DNA of 5,913 nt from an uncultured bacterium (GTDB taxonomy: Bacteria; Acidobacteriota; Thermoanaerobaculia; Multivoradales; JAHEKO01), in contig CALILB010000121.1 of the NCBI GenBank assembly GCA_938016625.1, positions 1 to 5,913 of the forward strand. The letters run 5' to 3'. The translations under genes and the position numbers were made by a program. Positions 5,380 through 5,913 of the stretch are shown here, piece after piece. How positions within the stretch are numbered: position 1 is the first letter of the stretch; the number at the start of each line of letters is the position of its first letter. The notes under the pieces were generated by a model. It did not search any database. It saw nothing but the letters and a program-made list of their open reading frames with translations, and had not been told where the DNA came from.

Positions 5380-5913
5380 GTGAGCGGATCGGAAGAGATT
5401 AGCGGGCCCCGTTCGAGCCGGGACGGCGGCTGGCGTCGGCTTAGCCGGCGGTTGGGGATGGATCTGCGCCCGGGCGAGGGAGCGGCGACCGCCCTCCTGT
5501 TTGTCTGCCTTTTTCTCCTGCTGACCTTTCAGATCTCCACCAAGACGGTTCGCCAGTCGACTTTTATCGATTCCCTGGGTGCCGACAAGCTCCCCCTCGT
5601 CTACCTGCTGGTGGCGCTGCTCTCCTACCCGATTCTCCGGCCCTACTACCGCTTTGCCGAGCGCTTCCGGATCCACCAACTCATTGCCTATACGAGCCTC
5701 GGAGTAGCAGCATTGCTGGTGGGGTTCTGGGGCCTCTATCAATTTCCCTGGACCTGGGTGCCGGTTGTCTTTTATGTCGGCTCCTCCATCATCTACGCCA
5801 TGATGGTGAGTCAATTCTGGTCGCTGGCCAATCACGTTTTCGATGCCCGACAGGCCAAACGGCTCTTTGGACTGGTCGGCGCCGGTGCTCTCTTGGGCGG
5901 CATCGCCGGCGGC
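5380..5913 (+). CDS. Npt1/ADP-ATP translocase-like MFS-type transporter, N-terminal part (cut by window edge)
   Basis: The frame runs from GTG 5380 to the last base without a stop, so only the first 178 residues are present. After a polar, arginine-rich cytoplasmic N-terminus (1-34) come four clear hydrophobic helices at about 36-53, 71-88, 101-120 and 124-144, and a fifth starting near 163. The sequence STKTVRQSTFIDSLGADKLP (53-72) after helix 1, and QFWSLANHVFDARQAKRLFG (145-164) followed by a glycine-rich LVGAGALLGGIAGG, match the Npt1/Npt2 nucleotide transporter superfamily, MFS-like carriers that include the ADP/ATP translocases of Rickettsia and Chlamydia. Many free-living bacteria have distant members, often with C-terminal HEAT-repeat or cyclic-nucleotide-binding domains; whether this one does lies outside the window. 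The substrate cannot be told: nucleotide transport is known only for some branches. The GTG start is supported by AAGGGA at 7-nt spacing. Confidence 0.85.
   Translation, partial: MSGSEEISGPRSSRDGGWRRLSRRLGMDLRPGEGAATALLFVCLFLLLTFQISTKTVRQSTFIDSLGADKLPLVYLLVALLSYPILRPYYRFAERFRIHQLIAYTSLGVAALLVGFWGLYQFPWTWVPVVFYVGSSIIYAMMVSQFWSLANHVFDARQAKRLFGLVGAGALLGGIAGG

Noticed and set aside
5350..5835. 161-codon frame on the minus strand at the right end
   Set aside because: Antisense to the transporter, whose plus-strand translation has clear membrane helices and family motifs.

Overview
The window looks like chromosome from a Gram-negative bacterium with high G+C (roughly 60% by eye). Two proteins carry lipoprotein signal peptides and two carry Sec signal peptides. 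There is an LpxL/HtrB-type acyltransferase and the start of an Npt1/ADP-ATP-translocase-like membrane carrier. PD40 lipoproteins, exported DUF2252 proteins, small exported kinase-like proteins and Npt1-like carriers together are reminiscent of Acidobacteriota or a related deep lineage (for example Myxococcota). That placement is inference from gene content only. I see no mobile element, CRISPR array, tRNA or rRNA.

Layout. (1) 1-212, +: C-terminal end of a small protein, tentatively of the DUF1579/lipocalin-like kind, with a hairpin across its stop codon. (2) 286-1338, +: a 350-aa lipoprotein with five PD40 beta-propeller repeats. (3) 1339-2328, -: an LpxL/HtrB-like acyltransferase whose stop codon directly abuts that of gene 2. 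(4) 2378-3586, +: a 402-aa DUF2252-family lipoprotein, transcribed divergently from gene 3. (5) 3708-4529, +: a 273-aa secreted protein with the catalytic-loop signature of HipA/FAM20/PI3-4-kinase-like atypical kinases. (6) 4551-5285, -: a secreted SYLF (Ysc84/DUF500) lipid-binding protein, convergent with gene 5 across a 6-bp hairpin. (7) 5380-end, +: the first 178 residues of an Npt1-like (MFS-type) transporter, cut off by the window edge.

The shared theme is the cell envelope: four of the seven genes encode exported products, one encodes a probable lipid acyltransferase and one a membrane carrier. The strands alternate, so this is a neighbourhood of mostly single-gene units and not one operon. 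Genes 4 and 5 are the only adjacent same-strand pair that could be co-transcribed (121-bp gap). The most interesting point is that both members of this pair are exported and both resemble kinase-fold families, which raises the possibility of phosphotransfer chemistry outside the cytoplasm. The second point is that the acyltransferase lacks the acidic residue of the canonical HX4D/E motif.
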